Assembly: GCF_024362485.1 (NCBI RefSeq)
Contig: NZ_CP101456.1
Span: forward strand, 992,001 to 1,056,000
Direction: 5' to 3'
DNA: 64,000 bases
Source of the DNA: Natronobeatus ordinarius
GTDB taxonomy: Archaea; Halobacteriota; Halobacteria; Halobacteriales; Natrialbaceae
The notes beneath the pieces are model-generated. The model did not search any database, was not told the DNA's origin, and saw only the letters and a program-made list of their open reading frames with translations. This document shows, one piece after another, positions 37,081 to 45,221 of this stretch (position 1 is its first letter; each line of letters begins with the position of its first letter). Both the position numbers and the translations under genes were made by a program.

Positions 37081-37584
37081 ATGGCCTCGCCGTCCACGCT
37101 CGCGAAGTCGGCGCTGTTCACCGCGCTCGTGCCGGGAACGGTCGCGGTCGCGATCCCCCAGCTGCTGAGAGCCTGGCGGCCCCATCCACGGCTCCCGGTC
37201 GACTCGAGGGTGGCCCGGCTCCTCGGCGGTGCGTCCCTCCTCTCGGGAACCCTGCTCTACTTTCACACCACGGTGCAGTTCGCGACGGAAGGGGACGGGA
37301 CGCCCTCGCCGACCGACGAACCCGAAGAACTCGTGACCGGCGGGCTCTACGCCCACGTGCGAAACCCGATGTACGTCGGCGTGCTGTTGATCGTGCTCGG
37401 ACAGGCGCTGCTCCACCGGTCGGTCGCCGTCTGCTGGTGGGCCGTCGGCTGCTGGATCGGCTTTCACAACCGGGTCGTCGAGTTCGAGGAGCCACACCTG
37501 GCCGAGAAACACGGCGAGTCCTACGAACGGTACTGCGAACGCGTTCCCCGGTGGGTGCCACGGCTGCGCCCGCCGCAGCGATGA
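37081..37584 (+). CDS. Isoprenylcysteine/phospholipid methyltransferase-family membrane protein
   Basis: 167 residues with about four membrane helices. The SAM-binding C-terminal pattern is clear: GLYAHVRNPMYVGVLLIVLGQALL, then NRVVEFEEPHLAEKHGESYERYCERVPRWVP, as in ICMT and PEMT-like enzymes. Likely methylates a membrane-associated small molecule or lipid; substrate unknown. The ATG at 37081 is chosen over an upstream TTG frame at 37036. Confidence 0.85.
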   Translation: MASPSTLAKSALFTALVPGTVAVAIPQLLRAWRPHPRLPVDSRVARLLGGASLLSGTLLYFHTTVQFATEGDGTPSPTDEPEELVTGGLYAHVRNPMYVGVLLIVLGQALLHRSVAVCWWAVGCWIGFHNRVVEFEEPHLAEKHGESYERYCERVPRWVPRLRPPQR

Positions 37585-37630
37585 CAGCGCATGCGGTGGG
37601 CCTTTGCCCCTCGCGGTCGACGACGCTTCC

Positions 37631-38008
37631 ATGAATGCCGAGGCCGTCATCACCGCGTACTACGACGCGCTGCGCCGAGGCGACCCCATCCACCCGTACT
37701 TCCTCGAGGACGACTCGACCGTCAAAATCGGCGTTCGGGGGGCGAGCTACGGCTACGAAAACGTCGCCGACTCGCTGCGCGAACAGAGCCGAACGACCGA
37801 GGACTGGACCGTCGAGAGCCACCGACTCACCGTCGAGGAAGCCGACGACCACGCACGCTTCGCCGACGAGGTCACCCTCGCGTGGACCGACCTCGAGGCC
37901 GAGACGCGCCATCGCTTCGAGACGCGCTGGACGGGGACGCTCGTCCGCCAGAACGGGGAGTGGCGGTTCGCCACGATGCACGTCAGCGCGCCACACGAGT
38001 TGCGATGA
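37631..38008 (+). CDS. SnoaL/NTF2-like protein
   Basis: 125 residues with the cone-shaped alpha+beta fold of the NTF2 superfamily: AEAVITAYYDALRRGDPIHPYFLEDDSTVKIGVRGASYGYENVADSLREQ at the start and a sheet of HRFETRWTGTLVRQNGEWRFATMHVSAPHEL at the end. Such proteins are enzymes or ligand-binding folds; nothing points to a specific role. The stop overlaps the start of a 63-residue membrane protein by four bases. Confidence 0.8.
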   Translation: MNAEAVITAYYDALRRGDPIHPYFLEDDSTVKIGVRGASYGYENVADSLREQSRTTEDWTVESHRLTVEEADDHARFADEVTLAWTDLEAETRHRFETRWTGTLVRQNGEWRFATMHVSAPHELR

Positions 38009-38196
38009 GGGGCCAGCCGAAGCCAGCCGGTGGGCTCGGCCGACTCAAAGCCGGCTTCGTCGTGCTGGTGGGCTGTTCGGGTGGGCTGATGGCGGTTCAG
38101 GCGGGCGCGTCGATCGCGGCCGTCGGGCTCGCGACGCTCGGCGGACTGCTCGCCGGCGGCGCGCTGCTGTGGTACCTGCTGTGGATCGCCCGCTGA
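38005..38196 (+). CDS. 63-residue two-span membrane protein coupled to the SnoaL-like gene
   Basis: ATG at 38005 overlaps the previous stop (ATGA). After a basic head (MRGQPKPAGGLGRLKAG) come two hydrophobic helices, FVVLVGCSGGLMAVQAGASIAAVGLATL and GGLLAGGALLWYLLWIA. The overlap argues that it is a real translated partner of the SnoaL-like protein. Function unknown. Confidence 0.65.
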   Translation: MRGQPKPAGGLGRLKAGFVVLVGCSGGLMAVQAGASIAAVGLATLGGLLAGGALLWYLLWIAR

Positions 38197-38250
38197 TCGA
38201 TCGACCGGCGCCCCGGGAGAGCTTAATAGCGCCAGCGAACAGGGCTACGC

Positions 38251-38820
38251 ATGAGCGACGACGCATCCACCGATGGGGCCGACCGACGGCTCGTCGCGGG
38301 CTGGCACGGCCGCTACTACGAGGACTTCGCCGTCGGCGACGTCTACAAGCATCCGTACGGCCGGACGGTCACCGAGACCGACAACGTCTGGTTCACCAAC
38401 GTGACGATGAACGCCAACCCGATGCACTTCAACGAGCCCTACGCCGCGGAGACGGAGTTCGGCGAACGGCTCGTCGACGGGACGTTCGTCATCGCCCTCG
38501 CCGTCGGGATGAGCGTCGTCGACGTCTCGGTGAACGCCACCGCCAACCTCGGTTACGACAAGGTTCGCCACCACGCGCCGGTCTACCACGGCGACACCAT
38601 CTTCGTCGAGAGCGAGGTGCTCGAGAAACGCGAGAGCGGCTCCCGCGAGCACGTCGGCATCGTCACCACCGAACTCCGGGCGTACAACCAGGACGACGAA
38701 CTCGTCCTCTCGCTGAAACGGACGCCGATGGTGCTCAAACGCGAGTACGCGGCGCCCTCGGCGGCACAGCCCCCGGGCTGGCCCGAGGAGATCGGTACCC
38801 AGCCCGAAGACCTCGAGTGA
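38251..38820 (+). CDS. MaoC-family (hot-dog fold) hydratase
   Basis: 189 residues. Hot-dog fold hydratase pattern: YYEDFAVGDVYKHPYGRTVTETDNVWFTNVTMNANPMHFNEPYAAET, with the active N/D...H pair in NVTMNANPMHFN, then VNATANLGYDKVRHHAPVYHGDTIFVESEVLEKRES. In haloarchaea relatives act on enoyl-CoA thioesters, including mesaconyl-CoA in the methylaspartate cycle; this one resembles that branch but partner genes are not adjacent. A TATA-like gcttaatagc sits 27 bases upstream of the ATG. Confidence 0.87.
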   Translation: MSDDASTDGADRRLVAGWHGRYYEDFAVGDVYKHPYGRTVTETDNVWFTNVTMNANPMHFNEPYAAETEFGERLVDGTFVIALAVGMSVVDVSVNATANLGYDKVRHHAPVYHGDTIFVESEVLEKRESGSREHVGIVTTELRAYNQDDELVLSLKRTPMVLKREYAAPSAAQPPGWPEEIGTQPEDLE

Positions 38821-39777
38821 TCAGGCGTCGACGCGGCGGAGCCAACGCTCGGGCGCGTCGATCTCCTCGTTCGTCGGCAGGTTCTCGGGACGCTCCCAGA
38901 CGGCGCCCGCAGCCTCGAGACCGCGAGCGTCGGCGACGCCCTCGAAGAACGCCTTGCCGCGCTCGTACTGACGCTGTTTGAGCCCGAGTCCGAGCAGCCG
39001 CCGGAACAGCTGCTGGAGGGGGTTCCGACTCTGCCGGCGGGCGTCGAGCTTCCGGCGGAGGTCCGCGTACTCGTCGTCGAAGGCGTGATCCATCAGGAGC
39101 TCGGCGTAGCCCTCGACGACGGTCATCGTCGCGTCGAGCTCGCGGAACGCCTCTTTGTCGAACGAGCCCTCCGCCAGGGCGTCGATCCCCTCGCGCATCC
39201 GTTCCTCGAGGTGGGTCGACAGCCACGGCGCCGCGCCGAACTCGGCGGCGTGGGTCACCTCGTGGAAGGCGATCCACCGCCTGAACCGCTCGTAGTCGAC
39301 GTCGAGGGCGTCCGCGACGTTCACGATATTCGGGCGAACGAAGTAGAGCGCGTGGTCGTCGTCGGGCGCTTCGGCGAGCAAGAGCGGGTCGTACTGCCCC
39401 AAGACGTTCCGTCCGAGAAAGGCAAGCAGGACGGTCATCGTCCCGGTGTTGATCGTTCGTGCGATTCCCGGGAACGGCCCCGCGTGGGACTCGAGCGGAG
39501 CCATCACTCGGGCGAAGGTCTCGATGTTGGCGTCGATCCAGTGATGGCGGTTCTGGATCTCGACGACCTCTGGAACGTCGAAAGAGAGTCCCGCGGCTTT
39601 CCGGACTTCGGTCCGGGCGTCACGGACGTCGCGGGCGTACCCCGCGCGCTCGTCGGGCTCGAGCGAGATCGGACCCGGATCCGTCACCGACTTGGCGGCG
39701 TCGGCGGCGGCGTGCCAGTCGACGACGTGGTCGCCGGACGCCCCGGCGACGGCCCGGGCACTGCGATAGAGACTCAC
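38821..39777 (-). CDS. DUF2342-type zinc-dependent metalloprotease-like protein
   Basis: 318 residues. The zinc site HEVTHAAEFGAAPWL (HExxH) follows a long N-terminal part with EIQNRHHWIDANIETFARVMAPLE. The family was first linked by gene context to coenzyme F420 synthesis in actinobacteria, but its activity is unproven. I take the GTG that reads VSLYRSARAVAGASGD (39777), since this matches the family start and lies about 28 bases from a TATA-like ccctttt; a TTG at 39804 would add nine residues. It is immediately convergent with the MaoC gene. Confidence 0.8.
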   Translation of the reverse strand: MSLYRSARAVAGASGDHVVDWHAAADAAKSVTDPGPISLEPDERAGYARDVRDARTEVRKAAGLSFDVPEVVEIQNRHHWIDANIETFARVMAPLESHAGPFPGIARTINTGTMTVLLAFLGRNVLGQYDPLLLAEAPDDDHALYFVRPNIVNVADALDVDYERFRRWIAFHEVTHAAEFGAAPWLSTHLEERMREGIDALAEGSFDKEAFRELDATMTVVEGYAELLMDHAFDDEYADLRRKLDARRQSRNPLQQLFRRLLGLGLKQRQYERGKAFFEGVADARGLEAAGAVWERPENLPTNEEIDAPERWLRRVDA

Positions 39778-39894
39778 AGAACGACGTACGAGGAGCGGAC
39801 GCAAAAGGGTTCGGCTGCCGCGTCCGGATCGTTGTAACGTGTTACCAGTGATTGCTCGAACGGCGCAGCGATCACCGGTAACGAATTACAACAA

Positions 39895-40194
39895 TCAGTT
39901 GACGATGACGTCCGGCTCGTCGTACTCCTCGCGCTCGTCGTCGTTTCCGCCGCGGAACTTCTTCACCGCGACGCCGATCGCCACGAGGGCGGCGAGCCCG
40001 AGGACGACGGCGATCGCCCCGTTGGCGCCGGAGTCGTCGGTCGCGGCGACGACGTCCTCTTCGTCCGTCTCGAGCTCCTCGTGCTCCTCGTCGGACTCGC
40101 CGATGCCGGTTACGAGGTCGGGCAGGCTCCGGGGGCCGAACTGGGTGTCGCCGTCTAAGTGCAACTCGATGAACGTGAACTTCTTGTCGCCCAT
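39895..40194 (-). CDS. 99-residue protein with one C-terminal membrane helix
   Basis: MGDKKFTFIELHLDGDTQFGPRSLPDLV, then an acidic stretch (SDEEHEELETDEEDVVAATDDSG), one helix (GAIAVVLGLAALVAIGVAVKKF) and a charged tail (RGGNDDEREEYDEPDVIVN). The N-terminal 30 residues look conserved and structured; the helix would anchor it with the tail inside. I cannot name a function. The ATG at 40194 was chosen because the segment after it looks like a real N-terminus. Divergent from the M42 peptidase. Confidence 0.7.
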   Translation of the reverse strand: MGDKKFTFIELHLDGDTQFGPRSLPDLVTGIGESDEEHEELETDEEDVVAATDDSGANGAIAVVLGLAALVAIGVAVKKFRGGNDDEREEYDEPDVIVN

Positions 40195-40311
40195 GGAACG
40201 ACAGTCGTCGACGGCACACTTAGCGGTTGTGCTGCCTCCCGTCGCTTGCAACCGGCCGTCGACGCGATCGACGACCAGTACGTTGAACACGACGGCCCGA
40301 CACCGACCGAT

Positions 40312-41370
40312 ATGGATCGCGACGCACGATCGTTCCTGACGGAGCTGCTCGAGACGCCTTCCCCCGCGGGGTTCGAGACGCGGGGCCAGCGCGTCTGGCT
40401 CGAGTACGTCTCGGCGTTCGCCGACGAGACGTGGACCGACGACTACGGCAACGCCGTCGCCGTCTCGAGAGGCGAGCCCGACGCACCGGAGGTCGTCCTG
40501 ACGGGGCACGCCGACGAGATCGGATTTGTCGTGCAGTCGATCGACGACGACGGCTTCGTTCGGCCGGGACGGATCGGCGGCTCGGACGCAACTGTTTCGC
40601 GGGGTCAGCACGTGACGATTCACGCCGACGACGGACCCGTCGAGGGCGTCGTCGGCCAGACGGCGATCCACCTCCGGGAGGAAAACGGCGAGCCCGAGGT
40701 CACGGACCTCTGGATCGATATCGGTGCCGCGGACGGCGAGGACGCCCACGAACGACTCGAGGTCGGCGACCCGATCACGTTCTCCTCGACGTACACCTGG
40801 CTCACCGAGGACCGACTCGCGGGCCGCGGGCTCGACAACCGGGTGGGGACGTGGGCCGCGGCCGAGGGACTGCGCCGCGCGGTCGAGGCAGAGACCGACG
40901 CGACGGTGTACGCCGTCAGCACGATCCAGGAGGAACTCGGCGGCCAGGGCGCGCGGATGATCGGCTTCGACCTCGAGCCGGACGCCGTCGTCGCCGTCGA
41001 CGTCGGCCACGCCCTCGACTATCCGAGCGCACCGAGCGAGAAGGGCAGCGACGTCGAACTCGGCGGCGGTCCCGTCGTCGCTCGCGGGAGCACCAACCAC
41101 CCCGTGCTCTGTCGAGCCGTCCGCGAGGCGGCGCGCGACGCGGAGATCGAGATCCAGCTCGAGGCGCTGGGCGTCGCCACGGGGACCGACGCCGATCGGT
41201 TTTTCACTGCCCGCGGTGGCATCCCCTCGCAGGTGGTCAGCGTCCCGAACCGGTACATGCACACGCCCGTAGAGGCGATCGACGTCGGCGACCTCGAGAA
41301 CGTCGCCGCGCTCCTCGGGGCGTTTGGCGCGACGGCTCACGAGTACGCCCCGTTCGCAGTCGACGTGTAA
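40312..41370 (+). CDS. M42-family metallo-aminopeptidase
   Basis: 352 residues. All dinuclear metal ligands are in place: His66 (TGHADEIGF), Asp175 (GLDNRVG), the Glu207-Glu208 pair (IQEELGGQG), Asp230 (AVDVGHA) and His317 (RYMHTPVE). The family forms large tetrahedral aminopeptidase complexes (TET) that trim peptides released by the proteasome; halophilic TETs prefer acidic or aromatic residues depending on the subunit. The ATG at 40312 gives MDRDARSFLTELLETPSPAGFE, the family start; earlier in-frame codons belong to the intergenic region. Confidence 0.93.
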   Translation: MDRDARSFLTELLETPSPAGFETRGQRVWLEYVSAFADETWTDDYGNAVAVSRGEPDAPEVVLTGHADEIGFVVQSIDDDGFVRPGRIGGSDATVSRGQHVTIHADDGPVEGVVGQTAIHLREENGEPEVTDLWIDIGAADGEDAHERLEVGDPITFSSTYTWLTEDRLAGRGLDNRVGTWAAAEGLRRAVEAETDATVYAVSTIQEELGGQGARMIGFDLEPDAVVAVDVGHALDYPSAPSEKGSDVELGGGPVVARGSTNHPVLCRAVREAARDAEIEIQLEALGVATGTDADRFFTARGGIPSQVVSVPNRYMHTPVEAIDVGDLENVAALLGAFGATAHEYAPFAVDV

Positions 41371-41618
41371 CGGGAGTCGTGGGTCTGACGAGCGTGGGGG
41401 CAAACAGGCGGCCACCTTCGAATCCCGGTGCGGTCGGCCGCACGCGTTCGGGCCGCGACCGGGCGATCGATCAGCGCATGGTCGGTCTGGCCGCGGTTTT
41501 GGTTATAAACCTGTAGCGCAGCCGGGTTCGTCCACGCTGGTCGGCCGGGTGACGTCGAACGGACACGAAACCGGGATCGACCGGTACGGTTAAGTGTCCG
41601 TCACAAGCGGTGTTTCGT
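41371..41618. other. Intergenic region with a strong unassigned TATA box
   Basis: No gene is visible in these 248 bases. A clear TATA box (ggttataaacc) lies at about 41499-41509, far from the LSm start. It could give a ~90-base leader or a small RNA. A second, weaker element (gttaagt, about 41590) is at the standard distance for a leaderless LSm mRNA. Confidence 0.4.
41589..41595 (+). promoter_or_regulatory. TATA-like element of the LSm gene
   Basis: ggttaag/gttaagt centred about 27 bases before the ATG at 41619, the usual spacing for leaderless haloarchaeal transcripts. Confidence 0.45.
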
Positions 41619-41840
41619 ATGAGCGGACGACCGCTGGACGTCCTCGAGGCGTCACTCGAAGAACGCGTCACCGTGCGACTGAAAAGCGGCGAGGAGTACG
41701 TCGGCGAGCTGGCGGGCTACGACCAGCACATGAACCTCGTGCTCGAAGACGTCGGGCTCCCAACGGAAGGGGGAGACGACGAGCCGATCGAAGACACAAC
41801 GATTATACGCGGCGATAACGTCGTTTCGATCACTCCATGA
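41619..41840 (+). CDS. Archaeal Sm-like (LSm) RNA-binding protein
   Basis: 73 residues. Sm1 motif [42 protein letters not shown] and Sm2 motif [10 protein letters not shown] are both present. LSm proteins form hexa- or heptameric rings that bind U-rich RNA; the haloarchaeal protein has been implicated in sRNA handling. It is followed by the ribosomal L37e gene with a four-base overlap, a gene pair conserved in archaea. Confidence 0.95.
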   Translation: MSGRPLDVLEASLEERVTVRLKSGEEYVGELAGYDQHMNLVLEDVGLPTEGGDDEPIEDTTIIRGDNVVSITP

Positions 41841-42013
41841 CTGGCGCAGGAACCCCAAGCCAAGGAAAGAAGAACAAGACGGTTCACGTCAAGTGCCGTC
41901 GCTGCGGTGAGAAGTCTTACCACGTGAAGAAGAAAGTCTGTGCGTCGTGTGGCTTCGGCAAATCCGCCAAGCGGCGTGAGTACGCCTGGCAGTCGAAAGC
42001 CGGCGACAACTGA
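41837..42013 (+). CDS. rpl37e: Large-subunit ribosomal protein L37e
   Basis: 58 residues: [20 protein letters not shown], then [31 protein letters not shown]. Four Cys (CxxC...CxxC) form the zinc finger of eL37. It is basic, unlike most haloarchaeal proteins, because it binds rRNA. The start overlaps the LSm stop (ATGA at 41837-41840), so it is translated together with LSm. Confidence 0.95.
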   Translation: MTGAGTPSQGKKNKTVHVKCRRCGEKSYHVKKKVCASCGFGKSAKRREYAWQSKAGDN

Positions 42014-42128
42014 GTTTCGGTCGCGTTCTTCTGCCGTTCGACGTTCGAGCGACCGCTGTTAACGCGCCGGATTACGCGTACCGACGGAACCAACTACGTT
42101 TTACCGGTTGCCACGAGAGTGTCGAACA

Positions 42129-42356
42129 ATGACGGCACCGAGTGAGACCGACGAGCACGGGCCACGAGTTCCGATCGTTTGCACTGCGTGTGATACCACG
42201 GCACGGATTCCACTCGAGGAGGTCGCCGACACACTCGAGCGACACAACGAACGCCTCCACGACGGTGCCGAGATTGCCCAGGTCGACCCGGACGTCGTGG
42301 ATCACCTGGCCGACCTGGTCGCCACCGAGATGGGGTTGCTCGACGATTCCAGCTGA
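42129..42356 (+). CDS. Small conserved Cys-pair protein upstream of purF
   Basis: 75 residues: MTAPSETDEHGPRVPIVCTACDTTARIPLEEVADTLERHNERLHDGAEIAQVDPDVVDHLADLVATEMGLLDD. One CxxC pair plus His residues could bind zinc, perhaps as a dimer. The middle forms two helices. A TATA-like gttttacc at about 42098-42105 is 27 bases before the ATG, so an ATG seven codons earlier is less likely. The function is unknown. Confidence 0.75.
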   Translation: MTAPSETDEHGPRVPIVCTACDTTARIPLEEVADTLERHNERLHDGAEIAQVDPDVVDHLADLVATEMGLLDDSS

Positions 42357-42497
42357 ACAGCCCGGTGGACGGATCGGGTGCCGTGAGCGCCGTCAAATCG
42401 ACGGCTGGTGCGTGTCCCGTGCCCGCTGGCGACATTGCTGTTCACGAACGTGCACATTCTCTCGCTCGAGAGCGTCGATGAGCGCACAAACAAGGAG

Positions 42498-42506
42498 GTT
42501 TTTATC
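42498..42506 (+). promoter_or_regulatory. TATA box of purF
   Basis: The string gtttttatc is centred about 27 bases before the ATG at 42530. The position supports 42530 rather than 42569 as the start of a leaderless purF mRNA. Confidence 0.55.
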
Positions 42507-42529
42507 GGTCGGTCCCTCTACGGACTCAC

Positions 42530-44041
42530 ATGACCAACGGGCGGGGAGCACATCCTCAGCGAACCGGCATGACCGAAAAGTGTGGCGTCGTCGGCGTCTC
42601 ACTGGCCGGTCGCGACGCGGCACGACCGTTGTACTACGCGCTCTATGCGCTCCAGCACCGCGGCCAGGAGTCCGCGGGAATCGTCACCCACGACGGGTTT
42701 CAGCAGCACAGCCACGTCGACATGGGGCTGGTCGGCGACGTCTTCGACGAGACTGACCTCGAGACGCTCAACGGCTCGGCGGGGATTGGCCACGTCCGGT
42801 ACCCCACCGCAGGGAGTCTCGACACCTCGTGTGCCCAGCCGTTCTCGGTGTCGTTCAAGAGCGGTTCGCTCGGGCTGAGCCACAACGGCAATCTCGTCAA
42901 CGCCGACGAGATCCGCGACGAGCTCGCCGCCTACGGGCACGCGTTCACGAGCGACGGCGACACCGAGGTCATCGCCCACGAGCTCGCGCGCAACTTACTC
43001 GAGGAGGATCTGATCCGTGCGGTCAAGCGGACGATGCAGCGGATCCACGGCTCGTACTCGCTGACGATCGCCCACGACGACACCGTTCTCGGCGTCCGTG
43101 ACCCACAGGGGAACCGTCCGCTCTGTATTGGGAAAGTCGAGGACGGCTACATCCTCGCCTCTGAGTCGGCCGCGATCGACACGCTCGACGGCGAACTCGT
43201 CAGAGACGTCCGCCCCGGCGAACTCGTTCTCCTCGAGAAAGACGGCCAGGGCTTCGAGTCCTACCAGCTGATCGAGCCCAAGGGAACGGCTCACTGTTTC
43301 TTCGAGCACGTCTACTTCGCCCGGCCGGACTCGGTGATCGACGGCAGCCTGGTCTACGAGGTTCGCCGAGAACTCGGCCGCAAGCTCTGGGAGGAAAGCG
43401 GCGTCGAGACCGACGTCGTGATGCCCGTTCCCGACTCCGGGCGTTCGTTCGCCTCCGGCTACGCCGAGGCGGCGGACGAGACGACCGCCGACGGCGAGCC
43501 GCGTCCGGAGGGAGACCAGGGCGTCGAGTTCGCCGAGGGCCTGATGAAAAACCGCTACGTCGGCCGCACGTTCATCATGCCGACTCAGGACGAACGCGAA
43601 CGCGCGGTTCGGCTGAAGCTCAACCCGATCAAGTCGACGGTGGAGGGCAAGACCGTCACGATCATCGACGACTCGATCGTTCGCGGAACGACCTCGATCC
43701 AGCTCGTGGACCTGCTCAAAGACTGTGGCGCCGAGGAGGTCCACCTGCGCATCGGCGCGCCGCCGATCGTCGCCCCCTGCTACATGGGCATCGACATGGC
43801 CACCCGCGAGGAACTGATCGCCGCCGGAAAAACGGTCGAAGAGATCCGCGAGGTCGTCGACGCCGACAGCCTCGCGTACCTCTCGATCGACGCCGTCGCC
43901 GACGCCCTCGAGGCAGAACGGCTCGACCTCTGTCTTGGCTGTGTCACCGGCGAGTACCCCTACGACATCGAGGGGGAGGCGAGCGACCGCGACGTCACCC
44001 GCCCGGAGATCGACGGGCCTGTGCCGAGCGCGGACGACTGA
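42530..44041 (+). CDS. purF: Amidophosphoribosyltransferase
   Basis: First enzyme of purine synthesis: moves the amide of glutamine to PRPP. With the start at 42530 the protein has 503 residues. An N-terminal propeptide (MTNGRGAHPQRTGMTEK) precedes the nucleophile Cys18 in CGVVGVSLAGRD. The glutaminase domain (LQHRGQESAGIV, GHVRYPTAGS, LSHNGNLVN) is followed by the phosphoribosyltransferase domain with PRPP loop VTIIDDSIVRGTT and late cysteines (CYMGID, DLCLGCVTG) that may bind an Fe-S cluster as in other PurF. A shorter start at 42569 is possible; promoter spacing favours 42530. Confidence 0.95.
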   Translation: MTNGRGAHPQRTGMTEKCGVVGVSLAGRDAARPLYYALYALQHRGQESAGIVTHDGFQQHSHVDMGLVGDVFDETDLETLNGSAGIGHVRYPTAGSLDTSCAQPFSVSFKSGSLGLSHNGNLVNADEIRDELAAYGHAFTSDGDTEVIAHELARNLLEEDLIRAVKRTMQRIHGSYSLTIAHDDTVLGVRDPQGNRPLCIGKVEDGYILASESAAIDTLDGELVRDVRPGELVLLEKDGQGFESYQLIEPKGTAHCFFEHVYFARPDSVIDGSLVYEVRRELGRKLWEESGVETDVVMPVPDSGRSFASGYAEAADETTADGEPRPEGDQGVEFAEGLMKNRYVGRTFIMPTQDERERAVRLKLNPIKSTVEGKTVTIIDDSIVRGTTSIQLVDLLKDCGAEEVHLRIGAPPIVAPCYMGIDMATREELIAAGKTVEEIREVVDADSLAYLSIDAVADALEAERLDLCLGCVTGEYPYDIEGEASDRDVTRPEIDGPVPSADD

Positions 44042-44241
44042 TCCGCTGTCGCGGGCGCTCGTCTCGGCGTCTTCCTCGAGTGTCGCCGAGGGAGACGATC
44101 GTCGGAATCGGTACGTTGACGGTTCAGAAAACGGTACGCCCTCGCGTGCACTCGTCGTGGTTGGGACCACGGGTGGCCGCCGCCGGACTGGTCCTCGCCA
44201 ACCTCGTCCCGTTGTTCGGGGTCGTCGCCTTTGGGTGGACC

Positions 44242-44245
44242 TTAC
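44242..44245 (+). other. Insertion target TTAC
   Basis: The four bases directly before the mobile element are TTAC, a known target tetranucleotide for IS200/IS605-type elements, which insert 3' of it without duplicating it. If a TnpB acts on this family, the same bases would be its target-adjacent motif. Confidence 0.55.
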
Positions 44246-44633
44246 GGAAGTTCGAGGAGAAAGCCCCGTGCTTTAGCGCGGGAATGAACCCGACAACAGA
44301 GGGGCGCTAACCACGAATCTTATTATGCGTGACATCATATCGCAGCGTAAGCACATCGGGCGAAAATTGGAGTTGGGTTGGGGTCTCCGTCAACAAAACG
44401 CAACCCTGCGTCGGATGGCTACTCACCCCGTGTGGGGCGAGCCGGGTCGATGGCACGGCCTGTGAGGTGCAAGCGGATACCCAAGCACACCACGCCTCTT
44501 CTGGAGGCCCGACGCACTACTCACAAACCACAGCCGAGACTCTATGGTCTTGGTCAGGGTGCCTTCGGAGACGCGCGAACGGCGTGCTGTCCCACGGAGG
44601 AATCCTCGCGCTTCAGCGCGGGGAGGATGTCAA
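44246..44633 (+). mobile_element. 388-base non-autonomous IS200/IS605-type element
   Basis: The left end carries a hairpin (44265-44282; cccgtgc, loop ttta, gcgcggg). The right end carries a similar one (44604-44623; cctcgcgc, loop ttca, gcgcgggg), followed by aggatgtcaa. Subterminal hairpins rather than inverted repeats, a TTAC target, and no target duplication are the marks of IS200/IS605 and IS1341 elements. No intact TnpA or TnpB is encoded; the inside has no long coherent frame. It is a mini-element mobilised in trans. The boundaries come from frame restoration of the host gene and may be off by a few bases. Confidence 0.7.
44530..44633 (+). ncRNA. Possible omega-RNA/sotRNA scaffold at the element's right end
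   Basis: In IS1341-type elements the 3' end is transcribed as an RNA that guides TnpB, with the guide taken from bases just after the right end. Here the last ~100 bases are structured and close with an 8-bp hairpin, and the adjacent bases (actcgttgctcg) would be the guide. Transcription is not shown; the left limit is arbitrary. Confidence 0.35.
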
Positions 44634-45221
44634 ACTCGTTGCTCGTCGTCTACTGGCTGGAAAGCGGCGTCGTCGGGGCGGCGTACGTGGCGAAGATCCA
44701 CCGCGCCGAGGGCGAGGACGACCCCGAGGAGATTCCCTCGTGGGAACTGAACGGCAGGTCCGCCGACTCGTTCGTGGGGACCTCGAACGGCCGAATCGCC
44801 ACGTTCTTTCTCGGCCACTACGGCGTGTTCTGGGCCTTCCACGGGTTGTTCGTCCTCTACGGCTTTCCCTCCGAGTTTCCCGAACTGGAGTCTGCGAGCC
44901 TGCGCGTCGTCGCCGTCGCCACCGTTAGCCTCGCCAGCTACCACGTCGTCTCCTACTGGCTGAACTACCTCGGGCAACGGGAGTACGAACGCAACGGGCC
45001 GGTGACGCTCATGGTCGAGCCGTACTCGCGGGTGTTCGTCCTCCACGTGACGATCGTCCTCGGCGCGATCCCCATCCAGCTGTTCGGCGCCCCCGTCGGC
45101 GCGCTCGTCGTGATGGTGCTCGCGAAGACGTACTTCGACCTCGAGGCCCACCGGCGGGAACACGAGCGCGCGCAGCGACGGTCGCTCCCGTCCTCCTCGC
45201 CGGGATAGCGGCGGCCAGCGC

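Larger units (their letters stand above)
44146..45208 (+). pseudogene. DUF6498-like membrane protein gene split by a mobile element
   Basis: The left part reads VHSSWLGPRVAAAGLVLANLVPLFGVVAFGWTL and then runs into foreign sequence. The right part resumes as NSLLVVYWLESGVVGAAYVAKIHRA and continues through FFLGHYGVFWAFHGLFVLYGF, YHVVSYWLNYLGQREY and VLHVTIVLGAIPIQLFGAPVGALVVMVLAKTYFDL to the stop at 45208. Removing 44246-44633 rejoins the frame exactly (WTL-HS-LLVVYWLE), which gives the normal layout of DUF6498 proteins. The gene is thus interrupted, not naturally short. A product from an internal start in the right part remains possible. The start at 44146 (GTG) is uncertain. Confidence 0.75.

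Noticed and set aside
44329-44928. Open frame running through the mobile element into the DUF6498 remnant
   Set aside because: It is in the wrong frame for the remnant and its translation has no TnpB or TnpA motifs; chance frame.
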